A stretch of 64,000 nt of DNA from a virus. Position 1 is the stretch's first letter, and each line of letters starts with the position of its first letter. Shown one piece after another: positions 30,573 through 39,081 of the stretch. The DNA is taken from IMG/VR virus record IMGVR_UViG_3300032093_000002, positions 186,001-250,000 of that record. One strand, given 5' to 3'. Both the position numbers and the translations under genes were made by a program. Under the pieces are notes generated by a model. That model was given only the letters and a program-made list of their open reading frames with translations. It ran no database searches and was not told the origin of the DNA.

Positions 30573-31324
30573 TAAACTTGATAAACTTCATATGAGATAG
30601 GGATAGATAGTGATTGTTTGATGTTATCAATCATGCCCGTTCTTTGTTTAACATTTCCCCATGTAATGAAGAAAAGACCATTTTCTAACTGAATGAAGCT
30701 ATTTCTGTTCATTTTTTTTGGGTCTGAAGTCATAGACGAAGGGAGTTCATCTTTTGTCTTTTTGAAGTAATTGGGTAACTTGGTAAGTAAAACTTCAGGT
30801 GAGAAATTGGTTGAGAGATACTGACCAAGAAGAACATATCTATCAATAGTTGTATCCGCGACAAATTCAGTATTATCAATAAAGATTTTGATTGAAGACC
30901 TGACTTTTTTGATATTTTCTAAAATCTCAATTTTTTGAGTTTGAGTGGTCCCTGAATCTGAGACAATTGATTCAGTTAAATCAAGTTCAAGTGTTTCGGG
31001 AAAATAATTGGTAAGTTTAGTAATTTTTTTGTGTAATAAATCCTCATCATCACAATCAAACCATTCAGTGGTAATACTTTTTCTATCGTTATATTCTTTA
31101 GTAACTCTATATTCTTCGAAACATGCGTGGAGGGCCTTTTCTAAGGAACTCATGTGATTAGTTTGGAATATACGTATAAACACAACGTCCACAGGCATGT
31201 GTGTAGAATTTAACGCGGTTTCTCGGGATTTATAATCTATGGACCGACCTAACTTATAATAATTCGTTATAAAATTACCAAGATGGTCAACCATTCTTCC
31301 AATGTAACAATAACCTTGACTCAT
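30572..31324 (-). CDS. T5orf172-domain protein, homing-endonuclease-like, 250 aa
   Basis: Residues ~1-110 hold YKLGRSIDYKSRETALNSTH, SSLEKALHACFEEYRV and TEWFDCDDEDL, the T5orf172/GIY-YIG-like signature. The remaining ~140 residues are helical with no known motif. It is bracketed by two copies of a structured repeat (30481-30572, touching its stop codon, and 31464-31564, upstream of its start), as expected for a mobile unit. Convergent with the other T5orf172 gene. Confidence 0.75.
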   Translation of the reverse strand: MSQGYCYIGRMVDHLGNFITNYYKLGRSIDYKSRETALNSTHMPVDVVFIRIFQTNHMSSLEKALHACFEEYRVTKEYNDRKSITTEWFDCDDEDLLHKKITKLTNYFPETLELDLTESIVSDSGTTQTQKIEILENIKKVRSSIKIFIDNTEFVADTTIDRYVLLGQYLSTNFSPEVLLTKLPNYFKKTKDELPSSMTSDPKKMNRNSFIQLENGLFFITWGNVKQRTGMIDNIKQSLSIPISYEVYQV

Positions 31325-31379
31325 AAATTATTTTATGAGCTAAAATAAAAAATATTTTTCTTCTTACAAAAAATTATTT

Positions 31380-31402
31380 TACCCCCTCACTTATGCGGGG
31401 GG
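31380..31402. terminator. ACCCCC/GGGGGGT hairpin in divergent region
   Basis: Strong GC stem; U-rich on the minus side, but it lies upstream of the minus gene, so its terminator role is unclear. Confidence 0.35.
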
Positions 31403-31463
31403 TTTATTAGGTGGGGGGTTATCTTTAATCTTGTATGAATCAACAAGGATTACTTAACAGTTC

Positions 31464-31564
31464 GATTATACAATTAAAGAGTGAAGTGAATGAGGACACT
31501 TCCGAACCGAAGGTGAGGAATGTATTTGTGTCCGATATGAACTGAACGAATTAATTGGATAATC
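31464..31564. repeat. Structured repeat, copy 2
   Basis: Same nested helices as copy 1 with compensatory changes: outer stem AATTAA/TTAATT instead of AACAAG/CTTGTT, inner TTCC/GGAA instead of TCCC/GGGA. A T-run follows on the plus strand. Lies between divergent genes. Confidence 0.7.
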
Positions 31565-31575
31565 TTTTTTTACTA

Positions 31576-31582
31576 TATTTAT
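31576..31582 (+). promoter_or_regulatory. TATTTAT box of 31587-31835
   Basis: Overlaps the first ATG and lies 4 nt before the second; decides for the second start. Confidence 0.55.
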
Positions 31583-31586
31583 GGAT

Positions 31587-31835
31587 ATGGGAGAAGCACT
31601 TCAGAAGATATTAGAACAATTGATTGTAAAGAAGTATAATTCACTTATTGGAGTGGATGTTTCTAACTTTTATATGAATGAGGATTGGTATAGAATTACT
31701 TATTATTTTAATCCACCACTTGAGCATAAAGATGCTATTGAGATTATGGAAGAGACCGCGACTTTATATAAAATGCTTGGTCCGAGTGGTAAGGGAGACA
31801 TAATCGTTGATTTTAAAAAAGTTGAGGATAAATGA
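31587..31835 (+). CDS. Hypothetical protein, 82 aa
   Basis: The second ATG (31587) is chosen because the TATTTAT box at 31576 then has the usual 4-nt spacing; ATG at 31581 overlaps the box. A helical acidic start (MGEALQKILEQLIVKKYNSL) then YFNPPLEHKDAIEIMEETAT. First gene of a plus-strand run with 31832 and 32152; 4-nt overlap to the next. Confidence 0.7.
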   Translation: MGEALQKILEQLIVKKYNSLIGVDVSNFYMNEDWYRITYYFNPPLEHKDAIEIMEETATLYKMLGPSGKGDIIVDFKKVEDK

Positions 31836-32149
31836 CCGTCGAACAAGAAGTAAATAGGATTGTTAAATTTGTTAAGGAATTATATTCCCCCTATGATGTT
31901 TATGTTCAGGGCAGTAAAATGGGTAAGTATAGTATCATATTTTACTTCGAGGAAATCGACGACAGGTATATTGTTAATCCGCAGCATAAGGACCAAAAAC
32001 AACATAAAGCCAACATGTTTAAACGCGAAATTAGAGACCAAATATATAACTTCTTCGGAATCAAAACCACGGGACTGCAACCAAATGATTATTTTTCCCC
32101 ACACGAAGAACACCCTATAACAATCGTTGTAACCTATGTAAATAAATAA
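31832..32149 (+). CDS. Hypothetical protein, 105 aa
   Basis: Starts with TVEQEVNRIVKFVKELYSPY, then beta-like YDVYVQGSKMGKYSIIFYFE. C-terminus TIVVTYVNK. Related in plan to other small minus-strand proteins of this window (helix, then VxV/YxIxF strands). ATGA overlap with the preceding gene. Confidence 0.7.
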   Translation: MTVEQEVNRIVKFVKELYSPYDVYVQGSKMGKYSIIFYFEEIDDRYIVNPQHKDQKQHKANMFKREIRDQIYNFFGIKTTGLQPNDYFSPHEEHPITIVVTYVNK

Positions 32150-32151
32150 TC

Positions 32152-32535
32152 ATGAGATATATTATAACACAAACACAACTTCATTCTTTGATATACAGAT
32201 ACTTGAATGAAATGTTCTCTAACAAAGACTTTAGAAAAGAAATTAATCCATATGTAAAAGACGGTAATACATGGAGGATTAATATGTTTGATAATGATGG
32301 TAATGAACTCATGAACTATTTTTGGTTTGGGCCAGGTAATTCTTGGGACGACGACGAAGATACTCCTCCACACAATGGTGTTGGTAGTCTTCACATCCAC
32401 CACAGAATTGTTGATGCACTGAAAAAGACATTCTCCATTAGAGAAAGCAAGGTTCTTGATATCGTTGCTGATTGGGTTAGTGAGACTTTGGGTGGTGATA
32501 TTGATGAGATTGACATTTACCCCACCAAAAACTAA
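32152..32535 (+). CDS. Leader-A tagged WF-family protein, 127 aa
   Basis: MRYIITQTQLHSLIYRYLNE is leader A. The body is Asp/Asn rich with NYFWFGPGNSWDDDEDTPPH and a C-terminal DIVADWVSETLGGDIDEIDI, a variant of the WF motif. It is the only leader-A gene found on the plus strand, showing that the tag moves with its gene. Convergent with 32532. Confidence 0.75.
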   Translation: MRYIITQTQLHSLIYRYLNEMFSNKDFRKEINPYVKDGNTWRINMFDNDGNELMNYFWFGPGNSWDDDEDTPPHNGVGSLHIHHRIVDALKKTFSIRESKVLDIVADWVSETLGGDIDEIDIYPTKN

Positions 32536-32828
32536 TATTCTAACTTCTTATTAAAATCTAATACCGTAGAGACTTCTCCTGTCCATCCATCGGCAAGATA
32601 ACCGTTTTTCAAATTCTTGATTGCATATATTGCTTCCGATTCTGTTTTGAATACAATTGCTGTGGTGTGACAATCACCCCATCCACAAACCATTTCTTTG
32701 ATTGTATACCATCTTTCCCAAAAGAATAAAAACTTCTTCTTAACTTGTATGGTATATTGTTCTTTTTGGACATCACACCTTTCATAATAAGTGTGTTTTA
32801 CGGTTCTAAATAATGGAATGTTTTTCAT
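32532..32828 (-). CDS. Hypothetical protein, 98 aa
   Basis: Start at MKNIPLFRTVKHTYYERCDV. Contains EQYTIQVKKKFLFFWERWYT and VCGWGDCHTTAIVFKTESEA: aromatic beta-rich protein with four Cys that could bind a metal. Terminator upstream at 32861. Not recognised. Confidence 0.65.
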   Translation of the reverse strand: MKNIPLFRTVKHTYYERCDVQKEQYTIQVKKKFLFFWERWYTIKEMVCGWGDCHTTAIVFKTESEAIYAIKNLKNGYLADGWTGEVSTVLDFNKKLEY

Positions 32829-32860
32829 ATGTTCAAATCTAATATTGAATATGAAAAAGA

Positions 32861-32888
32861 AAACCCCCACATTTCTGTGAGGGTTAAT
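32861..32888 (-). terminator. Intrinsic terminator after 32890-33264
   Basis: ACCCCCAC..GTGAGGGT stem. Confidence 0.65.
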
Positions 32889-32889
32889 T

Positions 32890-33264
32890 TTATTGATGTT
32901 CGAAAGTAAGAGTTATATCACCCCCATCTTCGAATTCATTCCACGCTAATAGTGTTTCCCCGCCGTTTGATGTTTGGGTCCACGACTTGCCATTTGCAGT
33001 TGCTGTCATTTTAAGTGTTTGAACTCCATCAGCCATCCATCCTCTATCGACATAGACTCCCGCCTCAGGACCAAATGAAAGATTCCCTTGCATATACCAT
33101 ACGTTTGGTTCCACCCAAAACAATAATGATTTGGTATTATGAACTTCCTGAGATGACCATTGTGTCTCTGAGTTTGCTCCGATGGTTGTATTACCAAGAC
33201 CCACACCGTCTATGGTTAAATTATATTCGGTGTTGTTTTGAATTGTTACATTTGCTTGCCACAT
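32890..33264 (-). CDS. Beta-sandwich protein, 124 aa
   Basis: MWQANVTIQNNTEYNLTIDG then VGLGNTTIGANSETQWSSQE; alternating beta strands with Asn/Thr/Trp content suggest a lectin- or aegerolysin-like sandwich. C-terminus DGGDITLTFEHQ. No signal peptide. Followed by a terminator. The family is a guess from strand pattern only. Confidence 0.6.
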   Translation of the reverse strand: MWQANVTIQNNTEYNLTIDGVGLGNTTIGANSETQWSSQEVHNTKSLLFWVEPNVWYMQGNLSFGPEAGVYVDRGWMADGVQTLKMTATANGKSWTQTSNGGETLLAWNEFEDGGDITLTFEHQ

Positions 33265-33265
33265 A

Positions 33266-33373
33266 TTATTTAAAGTTTTTTAGAACCTCATGGTTCTTGT
33301 TTATTCTTTTCATCGTTTTAATCCCTGAGCGTTTGCTTCTCATAGGTCTCGGTTTTTTCTTTTTCTGTGCCAT
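33266..33373 (-). CDS. Highly basic mini-protein, 35 aa
   Basis: MAQKKKKPRPMRSKRSGIKT then MKRINKNHEVLKNFK: about half Lys/Arg. The start overlaps the stop of the C39-like gene as TAATG. It could bind DNA or RNA or be a head-condensing peptide; only composition supports this. Confidence 0.5.
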   Translation of the reverse strand: MAQKKKKPRPMRSKRSGIKTMKRINKNHEVLKNFK

Positions 33374-34047
33374 TATTTTTTTATTTTTACACAGTTTGGG
33401 TATCTTTTCCCAAACATCGTTTTCATACCCTTTTGGGTGTATCCTTTCCAGCATCTCTCTTTCAGTTCTCCTTCTGTTTGTTCCATCTTTTGACCCGACT
33501 TAGGTCTTATGACAATTATTTGTCCGACGTATAAGTTTTGTGGATTGATTGGCGTTTCGTAAAAGTCAAACCAACATCTTCTGAAGTCAGTTTTACTGAC
33601 AACCCTCATTTCTTCTAAGTAAGGGTCAAGTATGAATAAGTTATCATCATTATACCCTATAACAACTGAAGAGTGACCTTCAGGTGGGTCACCACAAAAC
33701 CAATCAACAATTACAGGGACGTTAGCATCAACCAACTTAATAACTTCATCAATTGTAGAATTATTTTTAAGATAAACATCAAATCCGAGTGCCTCTGCAG
33801 CACATGCCATATCTTCACTTTTACACCCCAATTCATAGGTATGGTCACAAATCTCCGCAATATCTTTTTCACTCATGTTTTTTCCGTAGTAACCAAATAC
33901 CATCCTGAGTGATGCGGGTCCACAGGTGCTATCATCTGATTGCAAAAAATGAGGAACCTCCAATAACTTTGTTGGTTGTTGATTAACTTGTTCAACAATT
34001 TCAGTTATAATTTGGACTAATTTTTCTTCAGTTAATCTTATCTTCAT
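33373..34047 (-). CDS. Leader-A tagged C39-like cysteine peptidase, 224 aa
   Basis: MKIRLTEEKLVQIITEIVEQ is a leader A/B hybrid ending I-V-E-Q. The C39 triad is visible: Cys42 in DDSTCGPASLRM, His125 in PPEGHSSVVIGY, Asp141 in LFILDPY. Such peptidases usually cut after Gly-Gly leaders; here no transporter is attached. C-terminal tail GYTQKGMKTMFGKRYPNCVK is a small Cys-ended module. The gene is 10 nt after the fusion gene at 34058 and probably shares its promoter. Confidence 0.85.
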   Translation of the reverse strand: MKIRLTEEKLVQIITEIVEQVNQQPTKLLEVPHFLQSDDSTCGPASLRMVFGYYGKNMSEKDIAEICDHTYELGCKSEDMACAAEALGFDVYLKNNSTIDEVIKLVDANVPVIVDWFCGDPPEGHSSVVIGYNDDNLFILDPYLEEMRVVSKTDFRRCWFDFYETPINPQNLYVGQIIVIRPKSGQKMEQTEGELKERCWKGYTQKGMKTMFGKRYPNCVKIKK

Positions 34048-34057
34048 TCCTTTTTAT

Positions 34058-35395
34058 TTATAACATACCATCAATACTCGAACCAATAGATTGATAAATA
34101 GGATGATTCGAATGTGGCTCAATTTTACCTATCGGTGGTTCAATCAAGGTTGCCCCCTGTTGTTTAAATTGTTTATAGTAATTTCTCACTTCTTTTTCTG
34201 TTATGTTTTTCAATCCACCCCATCCCCAAGAACCTTGAACGACGTAAAAGTTAGCGTTTGGAAACTTTGATTTCAGAACGCTAAACAATCTGGGTATATC
34301 ATCCTTGGTAAATTTACCAAATCCCCCATTAGTCCCAATTACTATAATTACATTGGAAACGTCATTACTCTTGGGATATTGTGAAACTGCGTCTGTCAAC
34401 CATGAAACAGTTTTTCCACCTTCCCAAAGACCATCAATTCCACCTGATTTGGTCAACCTCGACGCTTTAGTTGTATTCATATCAACATATGGGACTTGTG
34501 AATCCCCAATAATGATATTTTTACCTTGAGAAATAGTATTCTTACCTTTAGTTATCGTCTTTTTGTTATTGGCTAAGTCTATGGCTTGTTCTAAATCCTT
34601 CACACCGAATTTTTGTGCTTGTGGTAAAAACCCTGTCATGACAAAAAGTTTTGGATTAGACATTAGCATTCGGTTCCAACCATTGTAGTTAGTTGTATAA
34701 TCCCATATTTTTTTAGTGTCACCCCAACCGTTTTGGTAAAGGTAACCTCCAACATTTCCACCTGTTCTATCGGCACCGTGAGCACAGTGTATGAGAACAT
34801 TACCTTGGCTAAGTAATGAATTAACTTTATCTTGGTCTTTAGTAGATGAAAGTTTAAAGAATTTAACCCCTTTTGATTCTGCTAAATTCTTTTCTGATTG
34901 TATTGTTGTCATCGGGTGTGTCGAGTAATGTCTTGAATCACGACCGTCTCCGTTGAATCTGATGATAGTTTTTATTCGGTATTTGTCGATAAGCTCTGAC
35001 AAATAATCTTTACCATTAAGTGTTACAGGTATCTGTGCAGAACGGTAATTATTTTTCCCATCAGGAATCAAGTGAAAATTGAACTCTTTACTGAGTGTCT
35101 CATCTTTTACATCACCAATATATTTCTGCGCAATTTGTTCTCTTCGATTGTTGAAAACCTCTGGTTTCATTCCAGCTTTAAATGCCTCGTGTGCCGCCTT
35201 TGTGAATGGACCATACTTCCCGTCAACACCATCCTTGTTCGGACCAAACTTTCCAATGTAATATTTCTTTGATGTTAAGAAATTTTGTAAATCCTTAATT
35301 TTAGGGTCAACGTCATAGGATATTTCGAAACTTTCGTCTTCGACCGCTTCCCCCATGAGAACTCTGATTCTTCGTATGTTTTCTTGCAGATTCAT
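34058..35395 (-). CDS. Leader-C tagged fusion: peptidoglycan-binding, cysteine phosphatase, SGNH hydrolase, 445 aa
   Basis: ATG at 35395 follows a TATTTAT box by 6 nt; leader MNLQENIRRIRVLMGEAVE then D, cut after A-V-E. Residues ~30-75 fit a PG_binding_1 helical module (GPNKDGVDGKYGPFTKAAH). Residues 203-210 are HCAHGADR in LIHCAHGADRTGG, the HCx5R phosphatase loop. Residues 297-431 hold GDSQ (Ser299), GTNGG (Asn356) and a late His431, the SGNH/GDSL blocks. Three catalytic or binding modules in one tagged protein are unusual; activity of each is inferred from motifs. It may act on envelope glycans and phosphate esters. Confidence 0.78.
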   Translation of the reverse strand: MNLQENIRRIRVLMGEAVEDESFEISYDVDPKIKDLQNFLTSKKYYIGKFGPNKDGVDGKYGPFTKAAHEAFKAGMKPEVFNNRREQIAQKYIGDVKDETLSKEFNFHLIPDGKNNYRSAQIPVTLNGKDYLSELIDKYRIKTIIRFNGDGRDSRHYSTHPMTTIQSEKNLAESKGVKFFKLSSTKDQDKVNSLLSQGNVLIHCAHGADRTGGNVGGYLYQNGWGDTKKIWDYTTNYNGWNRMLMSNPKLFVMTGFLPQAQKFGVKDLEQAIDLANNKKTITKGKNTISQGKNIIIGDSQVPYVDMNTTKASRLTKSGGIDGLWEGGKTVSWLTDAVSQYPKSNDVSNVIIVIGTNGGFGKFTKDDIPRLFSVLKSKFPNANFYVVQGSWGWGGLKNITEKEVRNYYKQFKQQGATLIEPPIGKIEPHSNHPIYQSIGSSIDGML

Positions 35396-35401
35396 CCAAA
35401 A

Positions 35402-35408
35402 ATAAATA
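35402..35408 (-). promoter_or_regulatory. TATTTAT box of 34058-35395
   Basis: 6 nt before the leader-C ATG; rules out a far upstream start. Confidence 0.62.
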
Positions 35409-35447
35409 TCTGAGGTCCAAACAATTGTTTTGAATATTTCTTTGTTA

Positions 35448-35454
35448 TATTTAT
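35448..35454 (+). promoter_or_regulatory. TATTTAT box of 35460-35735
   Basis: 5 nt before the ATG, divergent from the box at 35402 with 39 nt between. Confidence 0.6.
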
Positions 35455-35459
35455 TAATA

Positions 35460-35735
35460 ATGGAAAACAAACATGATAAAATTGTTTCGGTTCTCGAAAA
35501 CTTCCTCAATCAATGGGATGTTGAAGGGATATGTGGTTTCTTCATTGATAAGGAACTTGATGAGCACGATAATATTTGGGTATACATTATTCTGAACATC
35601 GACTTTGTCCAATCAATTCAAACAAAACCTGAATTTGTTGCAAAGAGAATGAGAAACGGTGTCAAAGAATCTATAAAAAATTTTACGGGAATTGATGTGA
35701 TGGTCGGTTCTACGGCAAAAAAGTGTGACGAATAA
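35460..35735 (+). CDS. Hypothetical protein, 91 aa
   Basis: ATG 5 nt after a plus-strand TATTTAT box. Acidic helix (NKHDKIVSVLENFLNQWDVE), then beta-like VYIILNIDFVQSIQ and basic end TGIDVMVGSTAKKCDE. No domain recognised. Divergent from the fusion gene at 34058. Confidence 0.7.
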   Translation: MENKHDKIVSVLENFLNQWDVEGICGFFIDKELDEHDNIWVYIILNIDFVQSIQTKPEFVAKRMRNGVKESIKNFTGIDVMVGSTAKKCDE

Positions 35736-35743
35736 GTATTGAT

Positions 35744-36493
35744 ATGTTAATTTACGAAAAAAAAGATATAGAAATAAATGAACTTCACAGGTCTAGAGGC
35801 CATTTCGAAACTCAACCATTAGAGGATTTTTTAAAGATGATGAGTGAGAAATTGAAGTTCAAAGAATTTTCCAAATTAGCAAAAAAATATTACATTGATA
35901 AATTGGGTTATCAGCCTACAAAAATCACCGATTACAAACTCCTCGACTTATACAATTACTTCGGATTAAGGCAACAAACCAAGCCAAGAGAACTTACTCG
36001 ATACGACTCATTAACGGGTTTCGCTTACTACTTAGCAAAAAAAATATTCAATCTCAAATCAGCAGGATTAGGTTTGAGTTATTTTATCAATAAAAACGGG
36101 AGTGAGAAAGAGTTTTATTTTTTTGACCCAATGTTTCAAATTTTTGTAGGTAAAATTTCGACAGATGAGGCGAATATGAAAGGTAATTCATTAACTGTTC
36201 AAACATCTGCAGCCGAGAGAAAATTAATCGGGATGGGTTATGGTCTTAAAATGTATCTTTCGATACTTGAGAACTGTGATTACCTTATGAGTAGTTCGGT
36301 GTTGTTCACAGGTTCATTCAGAATATGGTCGAAAGTTTTACCAAAATATTCGAATGTTTGGTATAAGGATAGTTCAAGTGATACTGGTAAATCCAAAAAC
36401 GATTTTGTAAAAATAAATCCTGAGGAGGAATTCAAAAAATCAGGTGGAGATATCGATTACTTTGTTGCATCGATTTATCACAAAAAAATCTAA
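35744..36493 (+). CDS. GNAT-like acetyltransferase, tentative, 249 aa
   Basis: N-terminal 110 residues are helical and Lys rich. The centre has SAAERKLIGMGYGLKMYLSI then LENCDYLMSSSVLFTGSFRI, like the GNAT motif A (R/Q-x-x-G-x-G/A) followed by a helix and S-S-V strand. The exact acetyl-CoA motif is imperfect. Starts 8 nt after the previous gene. Confidence 0.55.
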   Translation: MLIYEKKDIEINELHRSRGHFETQPLEDFLKMMSEKLKFKEFSKLAKKYYIDKLGYQPTKITDYKLLDLYNYFGLRQQTKPRELTRYDSLTGFAYYLAKKIFNLKSAGLGLSYFINKNGSEKEFYFFDPMFQIFVGKISTDEANMKGNSLTVQTSAAERKLIGMGYGLKMYLSILENCDYLMSSSVLFTGSFRIWSKVLPKYSNVWYKDSSSDTGKSKNDFVKINPEEEFKKSGGDIDYFVASIYHKKI

Positions 36494-36675
36494 TCTTTTT
36501 TCTCCTTATTCGTAATTTTGAAATTACAAACCCGCTTTCCATTGATTGTTGGCATACCAAATTCATCAACACCGATTGTCTTGACCGTGGTTCTTCTATT
36601 TCTAAATCTACCCGTGTAAATTATATCACCAACCTTAATCGGAATAAAAATTCCTGTTTGTTTCTTATCACTCAT
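36490..36675 (-). CDS. Small beta protein, 61 aa
   Basis: Compact basic sequence IPIKVGDIIYTGRFRNRRTT then VKTIGVDEFGMPTINGKRVC, like an SH3-type or KOW-type barrel. ATGA-like overlap with the sulfotransferase-like gene upstream and 3-nt overlap with the convergent gene. Unknown role. Confidence 0.65.
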   Translation of the reverse strand: MSDKKQTGIFIPIKVGDIIYTGRFRNRRTTVKTIGVDEFGMPTINGKRVCNFKITNKEKKD

Positions 36676-37289
36676 ATTTTTGGTTCATAACCCAATTTAT
36701 CAAAATACCAACGATTTTTTTCGTATAAGTATTCAATCATATCATCTGTATAACATTCTTTTAAATCCAACTCCCTGTGGGACTCATTTTTGAGTTTTCC
36801 ACAAAGCTCTTTCAATAAACCTGATTTGGAAAGATTACTATCTGATATGAATGGAATTTTTACGTAATCTTCATATAAACTCTCGGTTCTGACATAAAAA
36901 TCAGGAACTCTAGGAACTTCGACAGTCCCTGAAAGAAAATAATCAAATGATGTGCTCCTGATGTAATTCGAAAAAAATTCCTTGAATCCTTTTGGACTGA
37001 TTTCCTTAACTTGGTTTTGGAATTTGTAGGCTGAGACCAATCTTGTGAGTGGGTTTCTAGCCGTGCAAATGAGAGAGTAGTTTTCGTGACCGTCAAACAA
37101 ATCCGTGTTGTGGAAATGACCTGGAAAATTGGATTTCCTCTTAACTTCAGACCTATCTGAACTGCACTCCATGAAAGTGAAAGGTAGACAACTGAATACT
37201 GTTACCGCATGGTGTGAACCTGTTTTGGGTGGTGTCCAAAGAAATGATTTCATTTCCTCAGATATATTTAACAATTTAGTTGTTCTCAT
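36672..37289 (-). CDS. Sulfotransferase-like protein, 205 aa
   Basis: SFLWTPPKTGSHHAVTVFSC carries the KTGS phosphosulfate-binding loop, and ICTARNPLTRLVSAYKFQNQ the R-N-P..R..S segment for the 3'-phosphate. Later FYVRTESLYEDYVKIPFISD matches 4774 and 37292. Paralogue pair with the next gene, 2 nt away. It would use PAPS to sulfate a glycan. Confidence 0.75.
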   Translation of the reverse strand: MRTTKLLNISEEMKSFLWTPPKTGSHHAVTVFSCLPFTFMECSSDRSEVKRKSNFPGHFHNTDLFDGHENYSLICTARNPLTRLVSAYKFQNQVKEISPKGFKEFFSNYIRSTSFDYFLSGTVEVPRVPDFYVRTESLYEDYVKIPFISDSNLSKSGLLKELCGKLKNESHRELDLKECYTDDMIEYLYEKNRWYFDKLGYEPKI

Positions 37290-37291
37290 TG

Positions 37292-37876
37292 TCAGAATGG
37301 ATAATCATAGTTTAACATACTACAGTAGTCTTGAGAACAGGAAAAAATAATATCTTTGATTTCCTGAGTGAAATATTTGTCAACGTCATTTATGACATCG
37401 GTATCATTATCTTTAATAGAACATAAATTTCTAATTTGAACTAATTTATCGAAATCGGAATTTGCTATGAAAGGTATTTTATTGTAATCATCATAAAGAT
37501 TTTCGATTCTGATAAAATAATCCGGAGTCCTTTCCTTAAATGGCCAAATTATACATCTCAATGTTGTTTTAGGAAAGTTCATATAAAAATAGTTCTGAAA
37601 ACTTTCAGGACTCCAAATATTCGGATTTTTGTGATTAAATTTATAAAAAGATAAAATTCTTGAAAATGGATTTCGAGCCGTAGATAAAAAAATATAATCT
37701 TTGTGTCCGCTTGGATAATCGAAGGAATGGTTATTGTTTAACGGGATTACTTTCAAACCATCAGGCGTTTTTTTGTAAGTTGAAAATCCGTAGTTTTTCA
37801 AAACTTTTACACAATGAACCGAACCTGTTCTAGCTTGTAACCAAACAAATGATTTATTAATTTCTGATATGTTCAT
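37292..37876 (-). CDS. Sulfotransferase-like protein, 194 aa
   Basis: [20 protein letters not shown] has a R-T-G-S variant of the loop and [20 protein letters not shown] the second segment. [20 protein letters not shown] is the shared C-terminal block. It overlaps the upstream UmuC-like gene by 4 nt (ATGA), so it is in that operon. Confidence 0.73.
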   Translation of the reverse strand: MNISEINKSFVWLQARTGSVHCVKVLKNYGFSTYKKTPDGLKVIPLNNNHSFDYPSGHKDYIFLSTARNPFSRILSFYKFNHKNPNIWSPESFQNYFYMNFPKTTLRCIIWPFKERTPDYFIRIENLYDDYNKIPFIANSDFDKLVQIRNLCSIKDNDTDVINDVDKYFTQEIKDIIFSCSQDYCSMLNYDYPF

Positions 37877-39081
37877 ACGAAAACTTTGGGTATTTCATCC
37901 CAAGATGTGGTATACTTTTGGGACATGAAATCTTGTCTCATCTCCCACTCTTTTTTTTTGTTTATGGGTGCCTGAACTAACTGTATTGAAGTTGTAAATA
38001 AAGTGGGTTGTTCTATATTCTCGGGCATAAGTTCATTAAATATAATTCCACATTTTTTATAATTCTTACTTGAGTTATAAATTTTCTTTAAGTGTGGATA
38101 TACCTGGCTCCATATTTCATCCACATCTCTTGTTTGTTTTTGAAATGTAATCTGTTTACTCGAGTAATGTTTTTCACCTTTATGAACATTTCCACTTAAA
38201 AATATGGTTGCTCGGTTTGGTGATATTTCATTATCAATAAGTTTTTTCACCCCGTTTTTAATATATGTATACATGGCCTCAGATAATTGATTAAAATCAT
38301 TTACGTCTTGTCCGAATGACCTTGTTGATGCTATGTTCTTTTTTAACTTTGGTAATGGTTTTACAGGATGACAATACATACCAAGAAGTTCACACTTTGT
38401 TCTAAGTCCATTTACATTCATCATTTTTCTGACAATACTATCAGACATCATAACAAATTGACCAACACTCTCAACTCCTAAGTTTTTTAATTTTTTATTC
38501 CACTGTCTACCAATACCCCAAACCTCATCTACAGATATTGTGTAAAGTGATTCCCTAAAATCATGCAAACTCCAATATGAACAAACACCATCGTATGATT
38601 GTTGTTGTTTGGCTATATGTGATGTAAGTTTGGCTAATGTCTTATTTGGACCGACACCTATTGAAACAGGAACTCCTGTAAGTCTTTTAACCTCATTACG
38701 AATAAGATGTAATCTATCTAAAAGTTCATCATCGGGTATATTAGAAAAATCCACAAAACACTCATCAATAGAATAGACCTCAACTTCTTTAGCATACTTC
38801 TTTATGGTTGTCATGACTCTGTCTGACATATCTCCATACAAGTTATAGTTTGATGAATAAACACAGAATCTATGTTCTTCCATGAAGTCTTTTTTCATAA
38901 AGAAAGGTTCACCCATTTTGATTCCAAGGGCTTTGGCTTCTTGAGAGCGGGCAATAACACAACCATCGTTGTTAGATAAAACAACTGTAGGTCTCCCAAT
39001 GGAGATTGGATTGAAAACTCTTTCACAACTAACGTAAAAATTGTTACAATCTACAATACCGATTTTTTTATTGGACTGCAT
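37873..39081 (-). CDS. umuC: UmuC-like Y-family DNA polymerase, 402 aa
   Basis: [20 protein letters not shown], then [20 protein letters not shown] (steric-gate/finger region) and [19 protein letters not shown] with the catalytic Asp-Glu are the UmuC core. The C-terminus has the little-finger region, and the length is close to E. coli UmuC. It would perform error-prone translesion synthesis with the UmuD-like partner three genes upstream. Start overlaps the thioesterase gene by 14 nt. Confidence 0.93.
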   Translation of the reverse strand: MQSNKKIGIVDCNNFYVSCERVFNPISIGRPTVVLSNNDGCVIARSQEAKALGIKMGEPFFMKKDFMEEHRFCVYSSNYNLYGDMSDRVMTTIKKYAKEVEVYSIDECFVDFSNIPDDELLDRLHLIRNEVKRLTGVPVSIGVGPNKTLAKLTSHIAKQQQSYDGVCSYWSLHDFRESLYTISVDEVWGIGRQWNKKLKNLGVESVGQFVMMSDSIVRKMMNVNGLRTKCELLGMYCHPVKPLPKLKKNIASTRSFGQDVNDFNQLSEAMYTYIKNGVKKLIDNEISPNRATIFLSGNVHKGEKHYSSKQITFQKQTRDVDEIWSQVYPHLKKIYNSSKNYKKCGIIFNELMPENIEQPTLFTTSIQLVQAPINKKKEWEMRQDFMSQKYTTSWDEIPKVFV

